This document shows positions 1 to 6,742 of a stretch of 36,599 bases of DNA, one piece after another. The translations under genes and the position numbers were made by a program. Source of the stretch: Clostridia bacterium (GTDB lineage Bacteria; Bacillota_A; Clostridia; Oscillospirales; CAG-272); assembly GCA_017632155.1 (NCBI GenBank), contig JAGBRZ010000235.1:1-36599 (forward strand). Direction: 5' to 3'. A model generated the notes under the pieces. It saw only the letters and a list, made by a program, of their open reading frames with translations. It was not told the DNA's origin and made no database searches. Position 1 is the stretch's first letter. Each line of letters starts with the position of its first letter.

Positions 1-453
1 GGAGATGGAAAGTGCGATCGAAGAGCCGATCATTGCAACAACCTCGGGCTCGCAATCGTTGTCAACGGACATAACGGTGAGAGTGAGGGCAACGTCGTTG
101 CGAAGGTCCTTCGGGAAGAGAGGACGAACGGGACGGTCGATAACGCGGGAAGTGAGAACTGCCTTTTCGCTGGGCTTGCCTTCTCTCTTGAGGTAACCGC
201 CGGGGATCTTACCTGCGGAATACATTCTCTCCTCAAGGTCTACCGAGAGGGGAAGGAAATCGATGCCCTCGCGGGGCTTTTCGGATGCGGTTGCGGTGCA
301 AAGAACGGATGTCTCACCGTATCTAACAAGGCACGCGCCGTTTGCAAGGCCTGCAAGCTTGCCGGTTTCAACAACAAGGGGGCGGCCTGCGAGTGTGTAA
401 TGGAACACTCTGTGCTGGTCAAATACCTTAGCGGAACTTTTGATCTCGTACAT
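1..453 (-). CDS. pnp: Polyribonucleotide nucleotidyltransferase (PNPase), N-terminal 151 residues, cut by window edge
   Basis: PNPase is a trimeric phosphorolytic 3'-5' exoribonuclease of mRNA decay. The visible part is the N-terminal region of the first RNase PH-like domain. It starts [11 protein letters not shown] and contains [11 protein letters not shown], the FLPLSVDYEE-like stretch (here [21 protein letters not shown]), and [12 protein letters not shown], which are hallmark PNPase segments. It continues through [13 protein letters not shown] and leaves the window in frame. The start at 453 is set by a strong GGAGG about 9 bases upstream, and the open frame does not extend further with family similarity. 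It lies downstream of rpsO on the same strand, the rpsO-pnp order known from many bacteria. A terminator, a repeat element and a long leader hairpin separate the two genes, so pnp probably has some transcription or processing of its own. Confidence 0.95.
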   Translation of the reverse strand, partial: MYEIKSSAKVFDQHRVFHYTLAGRPLVVETGKLAGLANGACLVRYGETSVLCTATASEKPREGIDFLPLSVDLEERMYSAGKIPGGYLKREGKPSEKAVLTSRVIDRPVRPLFPKDLRNDVALTLTVMSVDNDCEPEVVAMIGSSIALSIS

Positions 454-498
454 AATTTTGTACCTCCAAAAAATTTATTATTCATCCGCCAAAGGCTT

Positions 499-544
499 AG
501 CACTTAACCACAGGCATAATTATTTATGCACATGGTTAACTGCT
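499..544 (-). promoter_or_regulatory. Long imperfect hairpin in the pnp leader
   Basis: A 12-base arm at 499-510 (AGCACTTAACCA) pairs with 533-544 (TGGTTAACTGCT) with one mismatch. An inner stem (GCATAA with TTATGC) lies between the arms. It ends about 45 bases before the pnp start codon. In enterobacteria the pnp leader forms a long duplex that RNase III cuts and PNPase then uses for autoregulation. Whether this hairpin works the same way here is inference from position and shape. Confidence 0.5.
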
Positions 545-564
545 AATCCGGAGCGGACGTGATT

Positions 565-755
565 TGAAAAATGAATAATGAATGATGAAGAATGAATAAT
601 GAAGAATTGCGGTTGAAATCCGCGGTGCGGATTTCTTACGGATTTTAAGCTGAATAAATAAACGGTGAATAATTTCAAGTAGAAATTTTCGCGCGCGAAA
701 ATTCACCTTAATTTTTCACTATTCATTATTCATTTTTCATTATTCACTCAAAAAT
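565..755. repeat. Inverted-repeat element with heptamer arms (AATGAAT flavour) and internal hairpins
   Basis: The left arm (about 565-606) is a run of 7-base units such as AATGAAT, GATGAAG and AATGAAG. The right arm (about 709-748) is its reverse complement with minor differences. Between them lie a 9-bp hairpin at 615-635 (GAAATCCGC, loop GGT) and a perfect AT-rich palindrome near 683-704 (GAAATTTTCGC / GCGAAAATTC) directly inside the right arm. The same subterminal hairpin plus heptamers recurs near 9306 and 20735. It contains no coding capacity, so it looks like a non-autonomous repeat. Confidence 0.75.
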
Positions 756-806
756 ACATTTGGGGCAAGAGGCGGCACGAAAATCGCAACCGTCCTCCTT
801 GCCCCA
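751..806 (-). terminator. Intrinsic terminator after rpsO
   Basis: Seven bases past the rpsO stop, TGGGGCAAGGAGG (806 downwards) pairs with CCTCTTGCCCCA (down to 761). On the minus strand this is followed by AAATGTATTTTT. The stem is GC-rich and about 12-15 bp long. It would end most rpsO transcripts before pnp. Confidence 0.8.
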
Positions 807-812
807 TCCGTA

Positions 813-1076
813 TTACTTTCTGATGTCGAGTCTTGCGATGATCGAACGGTAGCGCTCGATATCAACGTTCATCAGATACTTGAGGAGATTTCTTCTGCGT
901 CCAACCATCTTAAGGAGTCCGCGACGGCTGTGGTTGTCGTGGGTGTTAGCCTTAAGGTGCTCGTTGAGCGAGTTGATTCTGTGGGTAAGAATCGCGATCT
1001 GTACCTCGGGGGATCCGGTATCGCCTTCGCAAGTTGCGTACTCGGCGATGAGTGCCTGCTTTTCAGCTTTAGTCAT
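813..1076 (-). CDS. rpsO: 30S ribosomal protein S15
   Basis: S15 binds 16S rRNA in the central domain and organises the platform of the 30S subunit. The 87-residue product has the usual bacterial length. It shows the family features [25 protein letters not shown], followed by the DNHSRRGLL segment and a C-terminal RRRNLLKYL...[13 protein letters not shown]. The start ATG at 1076 is preceded by GAGGTG at 7-8 bases. An extended -10 promoter lies about 107 bases upstream and a strong terminator follows directly. Together with pnp downstream this is a standard Firmicutes and proteobacterial arrangement. Nothing is unusual in the gene itself. Confidence 0.97.
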   Translation of the reverse strand: MTKAEKQALIAEYATCEGDTGSPEVQIAILTHRINSLNEHLKANTHDNHSRRGLLKMVGRRRNLLKYLMNVDIERYRSIIARLDIRK

Positions 1077-1182
1077 GTCTTTTCACCTCATGAAAAATAT
1101 TTTTATGCGCGGGCACAGCAATCGGTGGGTGAAGTGCACTTTGTGCCTTTGTCCGAAAACCGAGCCGGCGTCATTCGAGAGA

Positions 1183-1211
1183 ATTATACCACAATTACAT
1201 CCAAAAGTAAA
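1183..1211 (-). promoter_or_regulatory. SigA-type promoter for rpsO
   Basis: Read on the minus strand: TTTACT (1211-1206), a 17-base spacer, then TATAAT (1188-1183) preceded by TGG, an extended -10. It lies about 107 bases upstream of the rpsO start codon, leaving a leader long enough for S15 autoregulation. Confidence 0.7.
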
Positions 1212-1337
1212 GAGTTTTTTCCGAAGTTTTAGAATCCGTTCACAATTTTTTATCTTTTATTATTAATATTATAATTTGATTATCGGCTGTTGTGCAGAAT
1301 GCACACTTTGATGGACGCAGTTTTGTCTATAATGCGG

Positions 1338-1366
1338 TTGACAAAATTCCGAGTTTATGGTAAAAT
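1338..1366 (+). promoter_or_regulatory. SigA-type promoter of the first solute-binding protein gene
   Basis: TTGACA at 1338-1343, a 17-base spacer and TAAAAT at 1361-1366 preceded by TGG. The start codon is 35 bases downstream, with an AAGGAG ribosome site. The same -35/17/TGnTAAAAT design precedes the other paralogs. Confidence 0.8.
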
Positions 1367-1400
1367 ATAAACTGAAATAAAATATAAAAAGGAGCAAATC

Positions 1401-2951
1401 ATGAAAAAATTTGCAAGAATCATTTCCCTGATCTGTGCAATTCTTATGCTGGTTCCCTCTCTTGTCGCTTGCGCTAACACGCAGGACAGCGAAGAGACCA
1501 CCGCAGCCCAGAATGCTCAGACCGAAGCACCCGTTGTTGAAGAAACATCAGACCCCACTCTCGACCCCAACGGCTACAAAAAAGATGATATTCCCGATGA
1601 ACTTGACTACAAAGGCGAAGTTGTTTCCATCCTCGGATGGGAAGACGTTGAGCGCCCCGAGTTCGAGATCCTCGAGGAAGAAACCGGCGTTGATATGGTT
1701 AAAGATGCTATCTACAACCGTAACCTCGCAGTTGAAGACCGCCTCGGTGTGACCCTTGAGTGGACCATGCAAAAGGGTAACAACTCCAACCGTGCAGCGT
1801 TTGCTAACTACGTTCAGACCTGCTACTCGGGCGGAACCTTTTATGACATCATTGCTACATACTCAAGAACAGCCGCAATGCTTTGCGTTGACGGACTCCT
1901 TCAGGACATCAACACCATTGATGACAGCTACCTTAACTTCGAGCAGCCCTGGTGGCCCGCTTGTATGGTAGAAACCTGTTCGATCGACGATTCGCTCTTC
2001 TTCGTTTCGGGCGATATCTCGACCAACATCCTTCACTTTATGTACGCTATCTACTACAACATGGACCTTCTCAAGGACCTCAATCTCGAAGATCCGGTTG
2101 CACTTGTTGACAGCAAGACCTGGACCATCGACAAGCTCATCGAAATGACCAGCGGTCTTTACGTTGACGCAGACCAGTCGGGCGACAAGTCCGAGGGCGA
2201 CCAGTACGGCTTCTCATCCTCCTACTTCCACCTCGACGCATTCTACTCCGGCTCAGGTCTCCGACTCGTTGAGGACGATCCCAATGGAATCCTCAAGATC
2301 TCCGATGACTTCTACAGCGAAAAGGCTATCGCGCTTGCAGACAAGCTCGGCGCTTGGTTCAAGCAGGGCGACAGCTACGTTTCCCGCCGCGGCGAGAGCT
2401 GGGACGAGGACATCCCCTTCGAAGAGGGCAGATGCGTATTCAGCCAGAACCGTGTTTACATGGCAGACGCACAGTATGCGGGCGGCACCGGTCCTCTCCG
2501 CAACGTTGAATGGGAATTCGGAATCCTTCCAACTCCTCTTTACGACCTTGAGCAGCCCGAGTACATCACCCTTCTCGGCAACCCCATCACTCTTTGGTGC
2601 GTAATGCAGAACGCAAAGGATCCCCAGATGAGCACCGCTGTTCTCGAATGCATGGCTTCCGAGGCTTACCGCAAGACCTCGCCCGCACTCTTTGAGAACA
2701 ATATGAAGTACAGATACACCCCCGATACCGCAGGTAAGGGTGACTCCGCGCGTATGTTCGACATCATCCGTACCAACATCAACTTCGACCTTGGCCGTCT
2801 CTTCTCCGACAGCCTTTCCTACATGAGCGAGATGCCCTCCGACGCTGCAGCAAACGGCTCCAGCTGGGCAACCATCATGAAGCAGCAGAAGGTAGCTCTC
2901 ACAAGAGCAATGAATAACCTTAATAAGGCGCTTGAAAAGATCGTTGGCTGA
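1401..2951 (+). CDS. Extracellular solute-binding lipoprotein, paralog 1 of 4
   Basis: This is a predicted ABC-transporter substrate-binding protein (family 1, carbohydrate type) of 516 residues, anchored outside the membrane. Residues 1-24 form a lipoprotein signal (KKFARIISLICAILMLVPS with lipobox LVAC, lipidated Cys24). An acidic, Thr/Glu-rich linker follows to about residue 60. The mature region starts around YKGEVVSILGWEDVERPEF and is rich in Trp and Tyr, typical for sugar or glycoside binding; shared family marks include FFVSGDISTN and YRKTSPALFENNMKYRYTP. No permease or ATPase gene is adjacent, so the partner transporter must lie elsewhere; substrate unknown. It has its own promoter and terminator. 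It is clearly homologous to the next three genes over the whole length. Confidence 0.88.
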   Translation: MKKFARIISLICAILMLVPSLVACANTQDSEETTAAQNAQTEAPVVEETSDPTLDPNGYKKDDIPDELDYKGEVVSILGWEDVERPEFEILEEETGVDMVKDAIYNRNLAVEDRLGVTLEWTMQKGNNSNRAAFANYVQTCYSGGTFYDIIATYSRTAAMLCVDGLLQDINTIDDSYLNFEQPWWPACMVETCSIDDSLFFVSGDISTNILHFMYAIYYNMDLLKDLNLEDPVALVDSKTWTIDKLIEMTSGLYVDADQSGDKSEGDQYGFSSSYFHLDAFYSGSGLRLVEDDPNGILKISDDFYSEKAIALADKLGAWFKQGDSYVSRRGESWDEDIPFEEGRCVFSQNRVYMADAQYAGGTGPLRNVEWEFGILPTPLYDLEQPEYITLLGNPITLWCVMQNAKDPQMSTAVLECMASEAYRKTSPALFENNMKYRYTPDTAGKGDSARMFDIIRTNINFDLGRLFSDSLSYMSEMPSDAAANGSSWATIMKQQKVALTRAMNNLNKALEKIVG

Positions 2952-3020
2952 TCTTAGTGATTTATGGACAGAAAGACTCGATAATTTTGTTCAGATCTAA
3001 ACCATAACGATCAAATATAG

Positions 3021-3072
3021 AATCTCGGATATTTTGAAGCACGCTTCTTAATATCCGAGATTTTTTATTTTT
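3021..3072 (+). terminator. Intrinsic terminator after paralog 1 (shared palindrome)
   Basis: AATCTCGGATATT (3021-3033) pairs with AATATCCGAGATT (3050-3062), enclosing an inner GAAGC/GCTTC stem, and runs into TTTTTTATTTTTT. The same palindrome recurs at 4781 and 9401. A decayed GGACAGAAAGA arm of the heptamer repeat family lies just upstream at about 2964. Confidence 0.85.
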
Positions 3073-3076
3073 TGTA

Positions 3077-3105
3077 TTGAATTATCACGCAAAATATGGT
3101 AAAAT
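3077..3105 (+). promoter_or_regulatory. SigA-type promoter of paralog 2
   Basis: TTGAAT (3077-3082), a 17-base spacer and TAAAAT (3100-3105) with an extended TGG. It begins within bases of the preceding terminator, so transcription units are packed back to back. AAGGAG precedes the ATG at 3140. Confidence 0.75.
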
Positions 3106-3139
3106 ATGATGAAATTAAATTTTTAAGGAGAATTACAAG

Positions 3140-4690
3140 ATGAAGATCTCAAAGATCATTTCTCTTTTCTGTGCTCTCGTTATGGTTCTTTCCCTCTTTG
3201 CTGCTTGTGCCGAAACGGGAACCGAAGCCGAGACCACGGAAGCTATCGCGGGAACCGAGGCTCCCGAAACCGAGCCCGAGGTTACCAAGGACCCCAATTA
3301 TGATGACGACGGCTATCTCAAATCCAAGCTTCCCGAGGACGTAAAATTCACCGGCGAAACCATCAGCATCCTTTGCTGGGAGGACGTTGAGCGCCCCGAA
3401 TTTGAAATTCTTGAAAGCGAGACCGGACTTGATATGGTCAAAGACGCGATCTACGAGCGCAACAATGCAACCGAGGCGCGCCTTGGCGTGACCTTCGATT
3501 GGTCCGAGCAGCCCGGTGACTCGAATGATCTCAAGGCTTTCGTAAGCTACGTTCAGAACGCATACAACGCCGGAACCTACTACGACATCATTGCAACCTA
3601 CTCGAGAACAGCTGCTTCCCTTTCTGCATCGGGTCTTCTTGAAGATCTGAACACGGTTGAGAACAACTACCTCGATCTTGATATGCCTTGGTGGCCCGAG
3701 GCAATGCTTGAGACCTGCTCGATCAAGGATTCCCTCTTCTTCGTTTCGGGTGACATCTCGACCAACCTTCTCCATATGATGTACGCAATCTATTACAATA
3801 TGGATATGCTGAAGGATCTTGGTCTTGAAGACCCCGTAAAGAAGGTTGATGACAAGACCTGGACCATCGATGCGCTCATCGAAATGACCACCGATCTCTA
3901 TCTTGACCTTGACTCCTCTCAGGACAGAACCAACGACGACCGCTACGGCTTCTGCTCCAACTACTTCCACCTCGAGGCGTTCTACTCGGGTTCGGGCATG
4001 AAGCTTCTTGAGCCCGCAACCGACGGAAAGGTGCTCAAGATCTCGGATGACTACCTCAGCCAGAAGACCGTTGACCTTGTTGACAAGCTCAGCGCTTGGT
4101 TCAGACTTGGCGACACCTTTATCAACCCTCCCGGAGGAAGCCTCCCCAATGACCTCGTATTCGCAGAGGGACGCGCGCTCTTCACCCAGAACCGCGTTTA
4201 CATTGCAGACGCGCAGTACGGCGGCGGCAAGCTCCGCAATGCTGACTGGGAATACGGAATCGTTCCCAATCCTCTTTACGATGCCGATCAGGAAGATTAC
4301 ATCACCCTTATCGGTAACCCCTTCACCTTCTGGTGTGTTATGAGAGGCGCGCGCAACGCTTCCATGAGCACCGCGGTTATGGAGGTTCTCTGCTCCGAGG
4401 GCTACCGCAAGACCTCGCCCGCTCTCTTTGAGAACAATATGAAGTACAGATACACCCCCGACTCCGCAAACAAGGGTGACGGCGCTCGTATGTTTGATAT
4501 CATCCGCGACCACATCTCCTTCGACCTTGGCAGATTCTTTGCGGCAGAGATGAATTACATCAGCGAAAAGCCTCTCCGCGCGGCACTTGACGGTTCCTCT
4601 TGGACCACCGCAGGAAAGCAGCAGGCAAACGCTCTCAAGAAGAATCTTGCAGACCTGAATAAAGGTCTTGCAAAGGCGCTGGGAGAGTAA
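3140..4690 (+). CDS. Extracellular solute-binding lipoprotein, paralog 2 of 4
   Basis: A second 516-residue substrate-binding protein with a lipobox FAAC (Cys23). After an Ala/Thr/Glu-rich linker, it has the same fold marks as paralog 1: FTGETISILCWEDVERPEF, VKDAIYERN, YYDIIATYSRTA, FFVSGDISTN and YRKTSPALFENNMKYRYTP. By eye it is the most divergent of the four, especially in the region after residue 270 (MKLLEPATDGK, a PPGGSLPND loop) that should contribute to the ligand cleft, which suggests a different ligand from paralogs 3 and 4. Promoter and terminator are its own. The reverse strand is open for 541 codons across this gene, but that is a codon-usage shadow without a plausible protein. 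Confidence 0.88.
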   Translation: MKISKIISLFCALVMVLSLFAACAETGTEAETTEAIAGTEAPETEPEVTKDPNYDDDGYLKSKLPEDVKFTGETISILCWEDVERPEFEILESETGLDMVKDAIYERNNATEARLGVTFDWSEQPGDSNDLKAFVSYVQNAYNAGTYYDIIATYSRTAASLSASGLLEDLNTVENNYLDLDMPWWPEAMLETCSIKDSLFFVSGDISTNLLHMMYAIYYNMDMLKDLGLEDPVKKVDDKTWTIDALIEMTTDLYLDLDSSQDRTNDDRYGFCSNYFHLEAFYSGSGMKLLEPATDGKVLKISDDYLSQKTVDLVDKLSAWFRLGDTFINPPGGSLPNDLVFAEGRALFTQNRVYIADAQYGGGKLRNADWEYGIVPNPLYDADQEDYITLIGNPFTFWCVMRGARNASMSTAVMEVLCSEGYRKTSPALFENNMKYRYTPDSANKGDGARMFDIIRDHISFDLGRFFAAEMNYISEKPLRAALDGSSWTTAGKQQANALKKNLADLNKGLAKALGE

Positions 4691-4691
4691 G

Positions 4692-4921
4692 AGTGAACAG
4701 TGAGCAGCGGACAGAAAGATGCGATGATAATTTAATTCTGTACTTTCAGTCCATTGTGATGTAAAATAATTCAATTACAAAAATCTCGGATATCTTGAAG
4801 CCAATCCTTCTTGATATCCGAGATTTCTTTATTAAGTTTTATTCAAGATAAAATTCGCTTCGCACAACAAAAATTTTTTGCCAGCATCTTTCTGTCCACT
4901 GTCCACTAACCACTGTTCACT
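4692..4921. repeat. Inverted-repeat element, AGTGGAC heptamer family, around a terminator
   Basis: The left arm 4692-4723 (AGTGAAC-AGTGAGC units, then GGACAGAAAGATGCG) is the reverse complement of the right arm 4884-4921 (GCATCTTTCTGTCCACTGTC, continuing with CACT units). It starts right at the stop codon of paralog 2 and ends 23 bases before the -35 of paralog 3. Inside sits the paralog 2 terminator. The arm sequence matches the arms at 23888 and 25368. Confidence 0.8.
4781..4830 (+). terminator. Intrinsic terminator after paralog 2 (shared palindrome)
   Basis: AAATCTCGGATATC (4781-4794) pairs with GATATCCGAGATTT (4813-4826), followed by CTTTATT. It is nearly the same palindrome as at 3021. 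The T-tract is interrupted by one C. Confidence 0.75.
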
Positions 4922-4943
4922 TATAAAATTTACCAATTCCCGC

Positions 4944-4972
4944 TTGACTGTTAACAATTATTATGATAAAAT
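4944..4972 (+). promoter_or_regulatory. SigA-type promoter of paralog 3
   Basis: TTGACT (4944-4949), a 17-base spacer and TAAAAT (4967-4972) preceded by TGA (extended -10). Transcription would start shortly before the AAGGAGG ribosome site at about 4990. Confidence 0.8.
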
Positions 4973-5001
4973 ATTTTGAAATATGCCTTAAGGAGGACAT
5001 T

Positions 5002-6552
5002 ATGAAAACTTACGCAAGAATCATTGCGCTTATTTGCGCGATTCTTATGCTTGTTCCCTGCTTCGCATCCTGTGCAAACACCCAGGGCAGCGAGGAAACA
5101 ACCGCAAACAATGCACAAACACAGGTAACCCCCGAAGACACAACCCCTGCAGTAGATCCCAATTATGACAAAGAGGGCTTCTGGAAGGATGATCTCGCTG
5201 ACGAGATCGACTTCAAGGGCGAGACCGTTACCATTCTTTACTGGGATGACGTTGAACGCGCAGAGTTCGAGATCACAGAAGAAGAAGCTGACGGCGACAT
5301 GGTTAAGGACGCTATCTACCGCCGTAACCTTGCAACCGAAGAGCGTATGGGCGTGACCTTCGAGTGGATCGGCACCCCCGGCGACGGCGGCGACCGCGCA
5401 GCATTCACCAGCTATGTCCGCAACGCTTACTCGGGCGGCACATTCTATGACATCATTGCAACCTACTCCAGAACCGCAGGTATGCTTCTTACCAACGGCT
5501 TCATTCAGGACCTCAACGAGATCGAGGACAGCTACATCAATGTAGAACAGCCCTGGTGGCCCAAGTCCATGCTCGACACTTGCTCGATCAAGGATTCTCT
5601 CTTCTTCGTTTCGGGTGACATCTCCACCAACGTTCTTCACTTCATGTATGCAGTTTACTACAACATGGATATGCTCGATGACCTCAACCTTGACGATCCG
5701 GTTGCTCTCGTTGACGAGAAGAAGTGGACCATCGACGCTCTTATCAACCTTTCCAAGGGTCTTTACGTTGACCTTGACCAGGATGGAACTCAGTCCGACT
5801 ATGACCAGTACGGCTTCTGCTCCACCTACTTCCACCTTGACGCATTCTACACCGGCTCCGATATGATGCTCCTCGTTCCCGGTCAGGACAAGTATCTTGA
5901 GATCTCCGAGGACTTCTTCGGTCAGAAGACCATCGATATGGTAGACAAGCTCGGCGGCTGGTTCAGAGACGGCGACACCTACGTTAACACCAGCGGCGGC
6001 AGCCGTAACTACTCCGTTCCCTTCGAGGAGGGTCTTTGCCTCTTCCGTTGCGACCGTGTTTACGTTGCAGACACCGAGTACCACAACGGCGCTCTCCGTA
6101 ACGTAGACTGGGAGTACGGTATTCTTCCCGTTCCTATGTACGATGAGAACCAAACCGAGTACATCACCGTTGTTGGTAACCCCTTCACTCTCTGGTGTGT
6201 AATGCAGAATGCAAAGAATCCCCAGATGAGCACCGCAGTTATCGAGTGTATGGCTTCCGAGGCTTACAGAAAGACCTCCCCCATGATCTTCGAGCAGAAT
6301 ATGAAGTACCGCTACACTCCCGACAGCGTTGGCAAGGGTGACTCGGCTCGTATGTTCGATATCATTCGTGAATCCATCGCGTTCGACCTTGGCCGTATCT
6401 TCTCCGATATCCTCAGCTTTATGAGTGAAATGCCCTCCAAGGCAGCTTCTACCTCCTCCAGCTGGGCATCCATGAAGGCACAGTACGAGAGAACCCTTAA
6501 GAGATCGATGTCCGACCTCAACAAGGATCTTGAAGCCGTTATTGAAAACTGA
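5002..6552 (+). CDS. Extracellular solute-binding lipoprotein, paralog 3 of 4
   Basis: A 516-residue ABC-type substrate-binding lipoprotein. The open frame reaches back to 4963, but the start is placed at 5002 because AAGGAGG lies 6-7 bases upstream and only this start gives a normal signal peptide (MKTYARIIALICAILMLVP, lipobox FASC, Cys24) and a length equal to paralogs 1, 2 and 4. The promoter -10 also overlaps the longer version. Body motifs are WDDVERAEFEITEEEADGDM, YDIIATYSRTAGMLLTNGF, FFVSGDISTNVLHFMYAVYY and RNVDWEYGILPVPMYDENQT. It is very close to paralog 4, which points to a recent tandem duplication. The ligand is unknown; no permease is adjacent. Confidence 0.88.
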   Translation: MKTYARIIALICAILMLVPCFASCANTQGSEETTANNAQTQVTPEDTTPAVDPNYDKEGFWKDDLADEIDFKGETVTILYWDDVERAEFEITEEEADGDMVKDAIYRRNLATEERMGVTFEWIGTPGDGGDRAAFTSYVRNAYSGGTFYDIIATYSRTAGMLLTNGFIQDLNEIEDSYINVEQPWWPKSMLDTCSIKDSLFFVSGDISTNVLHFMYAVYYNMDMLDDLNLDDPVALVDEKKWTIDALINLSKGLYVDLDQDGTQSDYDQYGFCSTYFHLDAFYTGSDMMLLVPGQDKYLEISEDFFGQKTIDMVDKLGGWFRDGDTYVNTSGGSRNYSVPFEEGLCLFRCDRVYVADTEYHNGALRNVDWEYGILPVPMYDENQTEYITVVGNPFTLWCVMQNAKNPQMSTAVIECMASEAYRKTSPMIFEQNMKYRYTPDSVGKGDSARMFDIIRESIAFDLGRIFSDILSFMSEMPSKAASTSSSWASMKAQYERTLKRSMSDLNKDLEAVIEN

Positions 6553-6614
6553 TTAAGATAAAATTTCATACGCCGCTCGGCGCAAATCAAATTTTCGCCA
6601 CGGCAAAACCTTTC

Positions 6615-6650
6615 GGAAGATCTTCGCAAGTTGCGAAGATCTTCCTTTTT
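6615..6650 (+). terminator. Intrinsic terminator after paralog 3
   Basis: A perfect 13-bp stem GGAAGATCTTCGC (6615-6627) / GCGAAGATCTTCC (6633-6645), loop AAGTT, then TTTTT. It is unrelated in sequence to the palindrome used after paralogs 1 and 2. Confidence 0.9.
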
Positions 6651-6683
6651 GTTGCTCCACAGAAAAATTTGGTCAAATACAAC

Positions 6684-6712
6684 TTGACATCTACAAAAAG
6701 ATATGATAAAAT
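6684..6712 (+). promoter_or_regulatory. SigA-type promoter of paralog 4
   Basis: TTGACA (6684-6689), a 17-base spacer and TAAAAT (6707-6712) with a preceding TGA. AGGAGG precedes the ATG at 6743. Confidence 0.8.
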
Positions 6713-6742
6713 AATATTAACCAAATTTTTCAGGAGGATACT

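Noticed and set aside
565..606. Heptamer tracts as a CRISPR array
   Set aside because: Units are 7 bases with no unique spacers and no cas genes; they form arms of inverted repeats.
1212..1337. Riboswitch ahead of the first solute-binding gene
   Set aside because: The promoter lies only 35 bases before the start codon, leaving no room for a leader; the upstream AT-rich stretch shows no aptamer-like structure.
3149..4774. 541-codon open frame antisense to solute-binding paralog 2
   Set aside because: No ribosome site, promoter or domain pattern; its composition is the mirror of biased codon use in the plus-strand gene, and similar antisense frames occur under the other paralogs (4951-6153, 6587-7735).
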